Source: DATEPR01 sp036503065 (GTDB lineage Bacteria > Actinomycetota > Actinomycetes > Mycobacteriales > Pseudonocardiaceae). From it: DNA of 6,739 nt. This document shows, in pieces, positions 1 through 5,314 of this stretch (its first letter is position 1; the number at the start of each line of letters is the position of its first letter). The notes beneath the pieces are model-generated. The model searched no databases and was not told where the DNA came from. It worked only from the letters and a program-made list of their open reading frames with translations. The stretch covers positions 1 to 6,739 of the forward strand of contig DASXXM010000318.1 of assembly GCA_036503065.1 (NCBI GenBank). The letters are read 5' to 3'. The translations under genes and the position numbers were made by a program.

Positions 1-47
1 ACAGGTCGGGCAAGGCCGTAGTCAGGTCGACTGGCAGCGATAGTCAT
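1..47 (-). CDS. 5' end of an unidentified gene running off the left edge
   Basis: An ATG on the minus strand at 47 opens a frame reading MTIAASRPDYGLARP before the window ends. A strong Shine-Dalgarno (GGGGAG) lies about 5-6 bases upstream of the ATG, and a TAGGGT -10-like element sits at 84-89 on the same strand. These signals make a real start likely. Fifteen residues are too few to name a family. The gene is divergent from the plus-strand block, so the region 48-188 probably carries its promoter. Confidence 0.55.
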   Translation of the reverse strand, partial: MTIAASRPDYGLARP

Positions 48-80
48 GGTGACTCCCCGTCGTCACGTCGTCACGCGAGA

Positions 81-112
81 GTTACCCTACTTGGGTGACG
101 CCATTTGTTACA
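81..112 (-). promoter_or_regulatory. Putative promoter with overlapping imperfect palindrome for the leftward gene
   Basis: On the minus strand TAGGGT (89 to 84) resembles an actinobacterial -10. It is preceded 17 bases upstream by TGTAAC (112 to 107), a poor -35. The -10 lies inside an imperfect inverted repeat, GTTACCC (81-87), five-base centre, GGGTGAC (93-99), with one mismatched pair. A palindrome over the -10 is the usual position for a repressor operator. The regulator is not identifiable from sequence. Downstream, at 58-74, the leader carries a nine-base direct repeat (GTGACGACG, almost twice, on the minus strand). Confidence 0.4.
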
Positions 113-188
113 CCCCCATTCGGCGCCGGTTGCTGCGTCGAATGGAGTAATCACGGTTGGTGCTACTGCGACCGGTACGGTGTCAACT

Positions 189-314
189 GTGACCGAACGG
201 TGGTCGATCGCAGGCGTGGACCCGATCGTCGGCATGGCCCTCGACCAGGCACTCCTTGCCCGCGGCGGCCACATCGACAGTGACTCGAACGATGATCGTG
301 GTCGCGCTCGGTGA
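189..314 (+). CDS. Possible small ORF coupled to the VLRF1 gene
   Basis: A frame open from at least 105 and best started at GTG 189 encodes about 41 residues (MTERWSIAGVDPIVGMALDQ and onwards) and ends with TGA at 312-314. That stop overlaps the GTG start of the next gene as GTGA, the classic arrangement for translational coupling. From 189 to about 290 the third codon positions are mostly G or C, as in the neighbouring genes. There is no clear Shine-Dalgarno, the product ends in a low-complexity Asp/Arg-rich tail, and I recognise no family. Other possible starts are GTG 180 and ATG 234. The alternative is that the stretch 48-310 is only promoter and leader DNA. Confidence 0.25.
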   Translation: MTERWSIAGVDPIVGMALDQALLARGGHIDSDSNDDRGRAR

Positions 315-1021
315 GTACGGTACGGCCAGCATCCGGCGGAGGGAAGTATGTCGCTATCCCCCCTGTGCGGGTGGTTGGCTGGTTCGGTCGGCTGGGCGAC
401 CGTCACCAGGGGATACTCCACACGGACCTAACTGATTACCAGGTCAGCGTGGTGGCCGGTGACGGCACTCTTGCCGTTGTCGACGTCCCGTTCGCCCCTT
501 TGCGAACCGCGACGGGTGTCCGACTCGATTGGTTGGCCGGCGAACCGCCGCTGCGCCGGCCCGGCCTCGCAATCGACGACCTGGTCGCGCACCTGCTCGT
601 ACCTCGGCGGATCGGCCTGCTGCTGGTGCGCCTCGGCGGCCACAGCGTCGGCATCGCGGCCGGCGGCCGCGTCCTGACCTCGGCGACCGACCACAAGCAA
701 GTGCATGGCCGCAACAAGGCGGGTGGCTGGTCGCAGCAGCGGTTCGCGCGCCGCCGGGCGGGCCAGGCGCGGGACGCGTTGCGTGCCGCTGCCGACGACG
801 CGGTCCGTGTTCTGGTGCCCGCGCTGCCCGATCTGGTGGCGGTCGTCCTGGGTGGTGACCGTCGGGCACTGGACACGCTGCGTGCCGACCAACGCCTCAC
901 GGACGTGTTCGCGATCGCGCTGCCCAGGGTGCTGGACGTGCCGGAGCCCCGCCGAACGGTCCTGGACGACGCGGCCGTACGGGCGTGTGACGTCGAGATC
1001 CTCGTCACCGAACCCGGATGA
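311..1021 (+). CDS. acVLRF1-family (Vms1-like release factor) peptidyl-tRNA hydrolase
   Basis: The 236-residue product matches the actinobacterial branch of the VLRF1 family, relatives of eukaryotic Vms1/ANKZF1 that resemble eRF1 and cut peptidyl-tRNA on stalled ribosomes. Its family-defining segment is HGRNKAGGWSQQRFARRR (residues 132-149). A glutamine there (Q142 or Q143) would be the counterpart of the catalytic Gln in the Vms1 and eRF1 loops, and the following Arg-rich stretch suits rRNA or tRNA contact. The N-terminus VRPASGGGKYV fits the usual family start, so GTG 311 was chosen although no good Shine-Dalgarno precedes it. The start overlaps the stop of a possible small ORF (GTGA). It lies 165 bases upstream of the ABC-F start, but the ABC-F gene has its own likely promoter. 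Family call is confident; activity in this organism is inferred. Confidence 0.85.
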   Translation: MSTVRPASGGGKYVAIPPVRVVGWFGRLGDRHQGILHTDLTDYQVSVVAGDGTLAVVDVPFAPLRTATGVRLDWLAGEPPLRRPGLAIDDLVAHLLVPRRIGLLLVRLGGHSVGIAAGGRVLTSATDHKQVHGRNKAGGWSQQRFARRRAGQARDALRAAADDAVRVLVPALPDLVAVVLGGDRRALDTLRADQRLTDVFAIALPRVLDVPEPRRTVLDDAAVRACDVEILVTEPG

Positions 1022-1047
1022 CCCGACCGGCTGCGATAAATCCGGGT
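1012..1047. repeat. 8-bp perfect inverted repeat across the VLRF1 stop codon
   Basis: ACCCGGAT (1012-1019) and ATCCGGGT (1040-1047) are perfect reverse complements separated by 20 bases. The left arm runs into the TGA stop of the VLRF1 gene and the right arm reaches the likely -35 region of the ABC-F promoter. It could be a weak 3' hairpin without a U-tract or an operator; the sequence does not decide. Confidence 0.4.
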
Positions 1048-1065
1048 GCGCCGATCCCGTAGACT
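1037..1065 (+). promoter_or_regulatory. Putative promoter of the ABC-F leader
   Basis: TAGACT at 1060-1065 is a good actinobacterial -10 hexamer. The expected start site, seven or eight bases further on, is near G1073, the first base of a GTG codon. The -35 position (1037-1042, TAAATC) matches poorly, as is common in this phylum or if an activator is used. The right arm of the 1012-1047 inverted repeat overlaps this position. If correct, the transcript carries a leader of roughly 114 bases before the ABC-F start. Confidence 0.5.
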
Positions 1066-1072
1066 GGGGCAC

Positions 1073-1093
1073 GTGGTGATTCGTACGGAATAG
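1073..1093 (+). CDS. Candidate leader peptide (uORF) of the ABC-F gene
   Basis: GTG GTG ATT CGT ACG GAA TAG encodes MVIRTE (or MIRTE from the second GTG). It begins where transcription is predicted to start, so it could be read as a leaderless mini-ORF. Its stop codon ends at 1093, the first base of the segment able to mask the ABC-F start. A second mini-ORF, GTG 1101 to TGA 1127 (MGSPVIGR), lies inside that segment and has a GGAATAGG Shine-Dalgarno-like run at 1087-1094. Either or both could be the sensing ORF. Such short frames can also arise by chance; position is the main support. Confidence 0.4.
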   Translation: MVIRTE

Positions 1094-1192
1094 GTCGCGA
1101 GTGGGCTCGCCGGTCATCGGCCGGTGAGCAGATTCGGCCTGCCCGCCGCCGTCCACCAGACGGCACCACAGTCTCGGAGCCCACTCGTGATC
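1093..1192 (+). promoter_or_regulatory. Putative translational attenuator masking the ABC-F ribosome binding site
   Basis: Segment 1093-1108 can pair with 1177-1192. The core CGAGTGGGCTC (1098-1108) is a perfect 11-base complement of GAGCCCACTCG (1177-1187), and five further pairs (three Watson-Crick, two G-U) extend it. The paired 3' strand contains most of the GGAG Shine-Dalgarno (1176-1179) and the GTG start codon (1187-1189). The 5' strand can instead fold on itself as a 5-bp hairpin with a four-base loop (1097-1110), which would release the start. Between them are two more local hairpins: 1110-1113 with 1121-1124, and GCCGTC/GACGGC at 1148-1153 with 1159-1164. No U-tract follows, so control of translation rather than transcription termination is favoured. 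Pairing is read from sequence; function is inferred by analogy with ribosome-mediated attenuators upstream of ABC-F and erm resistance genes. Confidence 0.6.
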
Positions 1193-2815
1193 GTCGCCAC
1201 CAACCTCGAACTGCGCGCCGGCTCGCGCATCCTCATCGAGGACACCACCCTGCGCGTCCAGCCGGGCGACCGGATCGGCCTCGTCGGCCGCAACGGCGCC
1301 GGCAAGACCACCACCCTGCGCGCCCTCGCCGGTGACGGCCCACCCTACGGCGGCACCATCCAGCGCACCTCCGAACTCGGCTACCTGCCACAGGATCCGC
1401 GCGAAGGTGATCTTTCGGTCACCGCCAAGGACCGGGTGCTGTCCGCCCGCGGTCTGGACCAGTTGTTGCGGGACATGGAGAAGACCCAGACCGCCATGGC
1501 CGAACTCGTCGATGACACCGAGCGCGACGCCATGATCCGCCGCTACGGCCGGCTGGAGGAACGGTTCTCCGCGCTCGGTGGCTATGCCGCGGAGAGCGAC
1601 GCGGCCCGGATCTGCGCCAACCTCGGCCTGGACGACCGGGTGCTCGGCCAGCCGCTGCGCACCCTGTCCGGCGGCCAGCGCCGCCGGGTGGAACTGGGCC
1701 GCATCCTGTTCGCCGCGTCCGACGCCGGCGCCAGCGGCAAGTCCGCCACCACACTGCTGCTGGACGAGCCAACCAACCACCTGGACGCCGACTCGGTCAC
1801 GTGGCTGCGTGGTTTTCTCAAATCACACGACGGCGGACTGGTCGTGATCAGCCACGACGTCGACCTGTTGGCCGCCGTGGTGAACAAGGTCTGGTTCCTC
1901 GACGCCACCCGCGCCGAGTTGGACTCCTACAACATGACCTGGCAGCGCTATCTCGACGCGCGCGCCGCGGACGAGAAGCGCCGCCGCCGGGAACGGGCCA
2001 ACGCGGAGAAGAAGGCCGGCGCCCTGATGGCGCAGGCGGACAAGATGCGCGCCAAGGCCACCAAGGCGGTCGCCGCGCAGAACATGGCCCGCCGCGCGGA
2101 GAAGCTGCTGTCCGATTTGGACGACACCCGCCAGGCGGACAAGGTCGCCAAGATCCGGTTCCCTGACCCTGCGCCGTGCGGCCGCACCCCGCTCACCGCC
2201 GAGGGCCTCTCCAAGAGCTACGGGTCGTTGGAGGTCTTCAGCGGTGTCGATCTCGCGGTCGACCGCGGCTCGAAGGTCGTCGTGCTCGGCCTCAACGGCG
2301 CTGGCAAGACCACCCTGCTGCGGCTGCTCGGCGGCGGCGAGCAGCCGGACGCCGGCCAGGTGATCCCCGGCCACGGCCTGCGGATCGGCTACTACGCCCA
2401 GGAACACGAGACCCTGGACCACACCGCGTCGGTGTGGGAGAACATCCGCCACGCCGCGCCGGACACCGGCGAGCAGCAGTTGCGGAACCTGCTGGGCACG
2501 TTCCTGTTCAGCGGCGAGCAGCTCGACCAGCCGGCCGGCACGCTGTCCGGCGGCGAGAAGACCCGCCTGGCCCTGGCCGGCCTGGTGTCCAGCGCGGCGA
2601 ACGTGCTGCTGCTGGACGAGCCGACCAACAACCTCGATCCGGCCAGCCGGGCCCAGGTGCTGGACGCGCTGCGGCGCTTCGCCGGTGCCGTCGTGCTCGT
2701 GACACACGATCCGGGTGCCGTGCAAGCGCTAGAGCCCGAGCGGGTGATCCTGTTGCCAGACGGCTCGGAGGACCATTGGTCCGACGAATACCTGGAACTG
2801 GTCCAGCTGGCCTGA
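1187..2815 (+). CDS. ABC-F family ribosome-associated ATPase (Rv1473-like)
   Basis: The 542-residue protein has two ABC ATPase domains and no membrane segments, the hallmark of ABC-F proteins, which bind the ribosomal E site and act on translation or antibiotic-stalled ribosomes. Domain 1: Walker A GRNGAGKTT (34-42), signature LSGGQ (160-164), Walker B LLLDEPTNHLD (190-200), H-switch SHD (222-224). The charged Lys/Arg/Ala-rich inter-domain linker (about 245-325) is the P-site tRNA interaction motif region. Domain 2: Walker A GLNGAGKTT (368-376), signature LSGGE (453-457), Walker B LLLDEPTNNLD (474-484), THD (506-508). All catalytic motifs look intact. GTG 1187 is chosen because GGAG lies seven bases upstream and MIVATNLELRAGSR matches the family's normal N-terminus. 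The GTG at 1124 would add 21 non-conserved residues translated from the structured leader. The closest family I recognise is the Rv1473 group, sometimes annotated as macrolide-transport ATPases; drug resistance here is not proven. Confidence 0.93.
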   Translation: MIVATNLELRAGSRILIEDTTLRVQPGDRIGLVGRNGAGKTTTLRALAGDGPPYGGTIQRTSELGYLPQDPREGDLSVTAKDRVLSARGLDQLLRDMEKTQTAMAELVDDTERDAMIRRYGRLEERFSALGGYAAESDAARICANLGLDDRVLGQPLRTLSGGQRRRVELGRILFAASDAGASGKSATTLLLDEPTNHLDADSVTWLRGFLKSHDGGLVVISHDVDLLAAVVNKVWFLDATRAELDSYNMTWQRYLDARAADEKRRRRERANAEKKAGALMAQADKMRAKATKAVAAQNMARRAEKLLSDLDDTRQADKVAKIRFPDPAPCGRTPLTAEGLSKSYGSLEVFSGVDLAVDRGSKVVVLGLNGAGKTTLLRLLGGGEQPDAGQVIPGHGLRIGYYAQEHETLDHTASVWENIRHAAPDTGEQQLRNLLGTFLFSGEQLDQPAGTLSGGEKTRLALAGLVSSAANVLLLDEPTNNLDPASRAQVLDALRRFAGAVVLVTHDPGAVQALEPERVILLPDGSEDHWSDEYLELVQLA

Positions 2816-3005
2816 TTAACCTGCGACGACAGGATTGGGCGCCGGAGCCGCGATACGGCATGTGAGTGATCAGCCGCATGTGACGTGTCGATCACACTCA
2901 GAAGATTTCGTTCACTCGCCTGGCGTTCCGCGCGTTCGTGTTCGATCATTGCGGCGATAGGGGCCGCACGCGGTCCGACCTGCAGTGCGTGGAAGGCGGG
3001 ACAAG
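2816..3005 (+). promoter_or_regulatory. Intergenic region with TGTGA half-sites and a weak promoter
   Basis: This 190-base gap holds no convincing gene. GCATGTGA occurs twice (2858-2865 and 2876-2883), 18 bases apart. The second copy forms TGTGA-N8-TCACA (2879-2896), and GTGATC (2866-2871) pairs with GATCAC (2890-2895). A possible -35 TTCGTG (2935-2940) and -10 TAGGGG (2958-2963), 17 bases apart, could serve the downstream HTH gene. Only weak hairpins follow the ABC-F stop (CCTG/CAGG at 2820-2833; GCCG/CGGC at 2847-2859), with no U-tract, so I see no clear terminator. Confidence 0.35.
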
Positions 3006-3215
3006 GTGGCTGACCTGAAGAAGGGTGCTCGTATCACGGGTGCCACGCGGGACAAGCTCGCCGCGGACCTCAAGAAGAAGTACGAGAAGGGCGCCTCGAT
3101 TCGGGCGTTGGCCGAGTCGACCGGTCGCTCGTACGGATTCGTGCACCGGGTGCTGTCTGAGTCCGGTGTCCAATTGCGTGGACGCGGCGGAGCCACTCGT
3201 ACCAAGAAGAAGTAG
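3006..3215 (+). CDS. Small helix-turn-helix DNA-binding protein (Rv1473A-like)
   Basis: A 69-residue basic protein whose centre, GASIRALAESTGRSYGFVHR (residues 29-48, continuing to about 55), is a good helix-turn-helix: an Ala/Leu-rich helix, a TGRS turn, then a recognition helix. The ends are lysine- and arginine-rich (LKKG, LKKKY, and RGRGGATRTKKK at the C-terminus), which suits DNA binding. Start GTG 3006 has GGAAGG about nine bases upstream; the upstream in-frame codon at 2985 would add seven residues and has no better signal. Mycobacteria carry a similar small putative regulator, Rv1473A, beside the Rv1473 ABC-F gene, so the pairing appears conserved. It may act as a regulator or a small nucleoid-associated protein; targets cannot be read from sequence. 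The crotonase gene starts 20 bases downstream. Confidence 0.85.
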   Translation: MADLKKGARITGATRDKLAADLKKKYEKGASIRALAESTGRSYGFVHRVLSESGVQLRGRGGATRTKKK

Positions 3216-3224
3216 AGCTACCGT

Positions 3225-3230
3225 ACAGTA
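3225..3230 (+). promoter_or_regulatory. Possible -10 for a leaderless crotonase transcript
   Basis: TACAGT lies with its last base six positions before the A of the crotonase ATG (3236), the spacing expected for a leaderless actinobacterial mRNA. No Shine-Dalgarno precedes that ATG, which supports either leaderless initiation or coupling to the HTH gene ending at 3215. No convincing -35 is visible. Confidence 0.35.
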
Positions 3231-3235
3231 ACCTC

Positions 3236-4030
3236 ATGGAGGTTGAACCCGAACTGCTGGCGCGCGGCGGGGTACATGTCGCCGTGGCCGGTGCGTACGC
3301 GACGATCACGTTGCGGCGACCGGAAGTGCTCAACGCTCAGACACCGAGCACCTGGGACGCGCTGCGGCAGATCGGGGAGCGGCTGGCCCCGGACGTCCGA
3401 GTCGTGGTCGTCCGGGGTACCGGTCGGGCGTTCTCGGCCGGGCTGGACACCCGGATGTTCACACCGGAAGGCGTGCCGGGCGAGGCCGGGTTCGCCGAGA
3501 TCACCAGCGCCCCACCCGGTGCCGGCGACGCCATCATCGACCGCTTCCAGCAGGGCTTCACGTGGCTCATGGCGCCCACGCTGGTCACCGTGGCGGCCGT
3601 GCACGGCCACGCGATCGGCGCCGGCTTCCAACTCGCGCTGGCGTGCGACCTGCGCGTCGCCACCACGGAAGCCAAGTTCACCATGGCGGAGCCGTCGCTC
3701 GGCCTGGTGCCCGACCTGACCGGCACGCTGCCGCTGGTGCGTGCCGTGGGCTACTCGCGGGCCGTGGACATCTGCCTGACCGGTCGCCGTGTCGCCGCCG
3801 ACGAGGCACTGCGGATCGGCCTGGTCAACTCCGTCGTCGCACCGGACGAGCTGGACTCGGCCGTGGACGAACTGGTGGCCGCGCTGTTGAAGCCGGCGGC
3901 GGGCGCGACCCGGGAGACCTTGGCGCTGCTGGCCTCGGCCGCCGAGTCGCCCGGCATCGACGAGCAACGGGCCGCGGAACGCGCGGCCCAGCTGCGCAGG
4001 CTGGCCGAACTGCGGCAACTCCTCAGTTGA
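3236..4030 (+). CDS. Crotonase-superfamily protein (enoyl-CoA hydratase/isomerase family)
   Basis: The 264-residue product has the crotonase fold signatures: the first oxyanion-hole segment GRAFSAGLD (63-71), and the second, HGHAIGAG followed by FQLALACD (123-138), then TEAKFTMAEPSLGLVPDLTGT (from 144). By alignment from memory with rat mitochondrial enoyl-CoA hydratase, the Glu164 counterpart is present (E152) but the Glu144 counterpart is Gln132. A single catalytic Glu is more typical of enoyl-CoA isomerases and other crotonases than of true hydratases, so the usual hydratase label should be treated with caution. The expected substrate is an acyl-CoA thioester in the cytosol. A crotonase gene (Rv1472, echA12) also sits next to the ABC-F gene in mycobacteria, supporting a conserved neighbourhood. 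The last 8 bases overlap the 3' end of the opposing membrane-protein gene. Confidence 0.88.
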   Translation: MEVEPELLARGGVHVAVAGAYATITLRRPEVLNAQTPSTWDALRQIGERLAPDVRVVVVRGTGRAFSAGLDTRMFTPEGVPGEAGFAEITSAPPGAGDAIIDRFQQGFTWLMAPTLVTVAAVHGHAIGAGFQLALACDLRVATTEAKFTMAEPSLGLVPDLTGTLPLVRAVGYSRAVDICLTGRRVAADEALRIGLVNSVVAPDELDSAVDELVAALLKPAAGATRETLALLASAAESPGIDEQRAAERAAQLRRLAELRQLLS

Positions 4031-5267
4031 CCGGCGCAGGCTCGGCCTCCGCCACCGGCGCCGTCCGAGCCGAGCGCAGCGTGATCGCCGCCCCCACCAG
4101 CACCACCGGATAGACGAGATAACCCCAGCGGGTCGCGGGCGCCAGCATGATCGCGCCGGCCAGCCCGACCGCGATCCGCAGCGCCGCGTCCGCGGTCGTC
4201 CGCGGCGGCCTGCGCAGCAGCCACACCGCCATGGCCACCCCGCCTGCCAACAGCAGCGCGAGCGACACGTCGTGCCCGACCGGCCCGAGCCGGGCGATCA
4301 GGTTGCCCGGCAACGGACTCGCGGCAGGCGAGTGCGCCCGGCCCAGCCCGATCGGGAAGCGGATCACGTGCTCCACGAAGCTCGTCGGGTCCACGAGCAG
4401 TACCGGCACGTTGAGTACCGCGCCGACCCCGACCGCGGTCGCCAGGAACCGCACCAGCGCCCGCCTGCCGAGCATGGCCAGTACCGCGACGGCCAGCACG
4501 ACCAGCGCCACCACGGCGGTCAGCTTCATGCTCACGGCGATCGTGATCACCGCGGCACACGCGACCGGCCGCCGCGCGTGCAGCAACGCCAGCGCCAGCA
4601 TGACGAGCGCCACGACCGCGATGTCGTCCCCGGCCGTTGTCGCGGTCAGCACCGTCAGTGGACCGGCGACGACCAGTTGCAGCGCCCGCACCGGCACCAC
4701 CGGCCGCCCGGCCACCCGCAGCGCGACCGCGACGACGACCACCGCCCCGACCGCGAACGCGATCCGGGCGTCCCCGAGTGGCGACGCAGCCCCCAACAGC
4801 GCCCTCGGCAGGCCGAACACGGTCATCACCGGCCCGTAGGGCGTGTAGTCGTCCACGATCGGCGGCCGGCCGAGCGCGGCCAGGTCGGTGTAGGGGGTGC
4901 CGTGGTGGAACAGGAGGGTGGTCGAGCGCTCCACCACCCAGACCTCGGGCTGCTCGCTCCAGAGCACCCCGTGCAGCCGAGTGATCAACAGCACCACCAG
5001 CGGCGCCACGAACCCGGTGACCGCGGTCAGCCAGATCGGGATGCGGCGAGACGCCCACCGACCGGTCGCGTCGGGCCGCACCAGGCCGGCCACTGCCTGG
5101 CCGAGCCCGAACAGGTAGCCGACCAGCGAGAGCGCCCCCCACACCCGGTAGCCGAAGAACTCCGACCAGATCGCGCTCAGCCCGGCGAACGTCGCACAGA
5201 CCAGGTAGAACCCGATGTCGAGATACCGATCGCGCAGCGTGGGTCGCGACGTGGCCGTAAGCCGCAT
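4023..5267 (-). CDS. Polytopic membrane protein, GT87/DUF2029-like glycosyltransferase candidate
   Basis: A 414-residue hydrophobic protein with roughly ten to twelve predicted membrane spans, for example near residues 16-37, 43-62, 77-97, 167-187, 195-230, 235-265, 270-292, 333-351, 362-377 and 383-397. The arrangement resembles GT-C enzymes of the GT87/DUF2029 type, which move mannose or other sugars from polyprenyl-phosphate donors outside the membrane. Resembling features are an acidic, aromatic loop after an early span (WSEQPEVWVVERS, 103-115), a Tyr/Pro-rich re-entry (DDYTPYGPVMTVFGLP, 139-154), GDDIAVVAL (213-221) and a Lys in SMKLTA (246-251). The match is one of pattern, so substrate and even activity are uncertain. 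ATG 5267 is chosen because GGAGGGGGAG stands immediately upstream; a longer frame from 5465 runs through the SIS gene in another phase. It starts 47 bases after the SIS stop and may share its transcript, with an extra TAGTGT -10 at 5300-5305. Confidence 0.7.
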   Translation of the reverse strand: MRLTATSRPTLRDRYLDIGFYLVCATFAGLSAIWSEFFGYRVWGALSLVGYLFGLGQAVAGLVRPDATGRWASRRIPIWLTAVTGFVAPLVVLLITRLHGVLWSEQPEVWVVERSTTLLFHHGTPYTDLAALGRPPIVDDYTPYGPVMTVFGLPRALLGAASPLGDARIAFAVGAVVVVAVALRVAGRPVVPVRALQLVVAGPLTVLTATTAGDDIAVVALVMLALALLHARRPVACAAVITIAVSMKLTAVVALVVLAVAVLAMLGRRALVRFLATAVGVGAVLNVPVLLVDPTSFVEHVIRFPIGLGRAHSPAASPLPGNLIARLGPVGHDVSLALLLAGGVAMAVWLLRRPPRTTADAALRIAVGLAGAIMLAPATRWGYLVYPVVLVGAAITLRSARTAPVAEAEPAPVN

Positions 5268-5299
5268 CGCTCCCCCTCCGGTTGCCCGCCTCGATCGGC

Positions 5300-5305
5300 A
5301 CACTA
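5300..5305 (-). promoter_or_regulatory. Possible -10 of the membrane-protein gene
   Basis: TAGTGT on the minus strand lies in the 47-base gap between the SIS and membrane-protein genes, about 33 bases before the ATG at 5267. It matches the actinobacterial -10 style, but no recognisable -35 sits 16-18 bases upstream, so it may be only a secondary start within an operon. Confidence 0.3.
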
Positions 5306-5314
5306 CCCACCCGT

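Noticed and set aside
1124..1186. Extended ABC-F start at GTG 1124
   Set aside because: The extra 21 residues are not like the family N-terminus and no Shine-Dalgarno precedes 1124, while GTG 1187 has GGAG at good spacing.
428..1780. A 450-codon open frame on the minus strand across the VLRF1 and ABC-F genes
   Set aside because: It is antisense to two clearly recognised proteins, has no family features and arises from GC-rich codon bias.
2816..2896. Rho-independent terminator after the ABC-F gene
   Set aside because: Only 4-6 bp stems are present and no U-tract follows.
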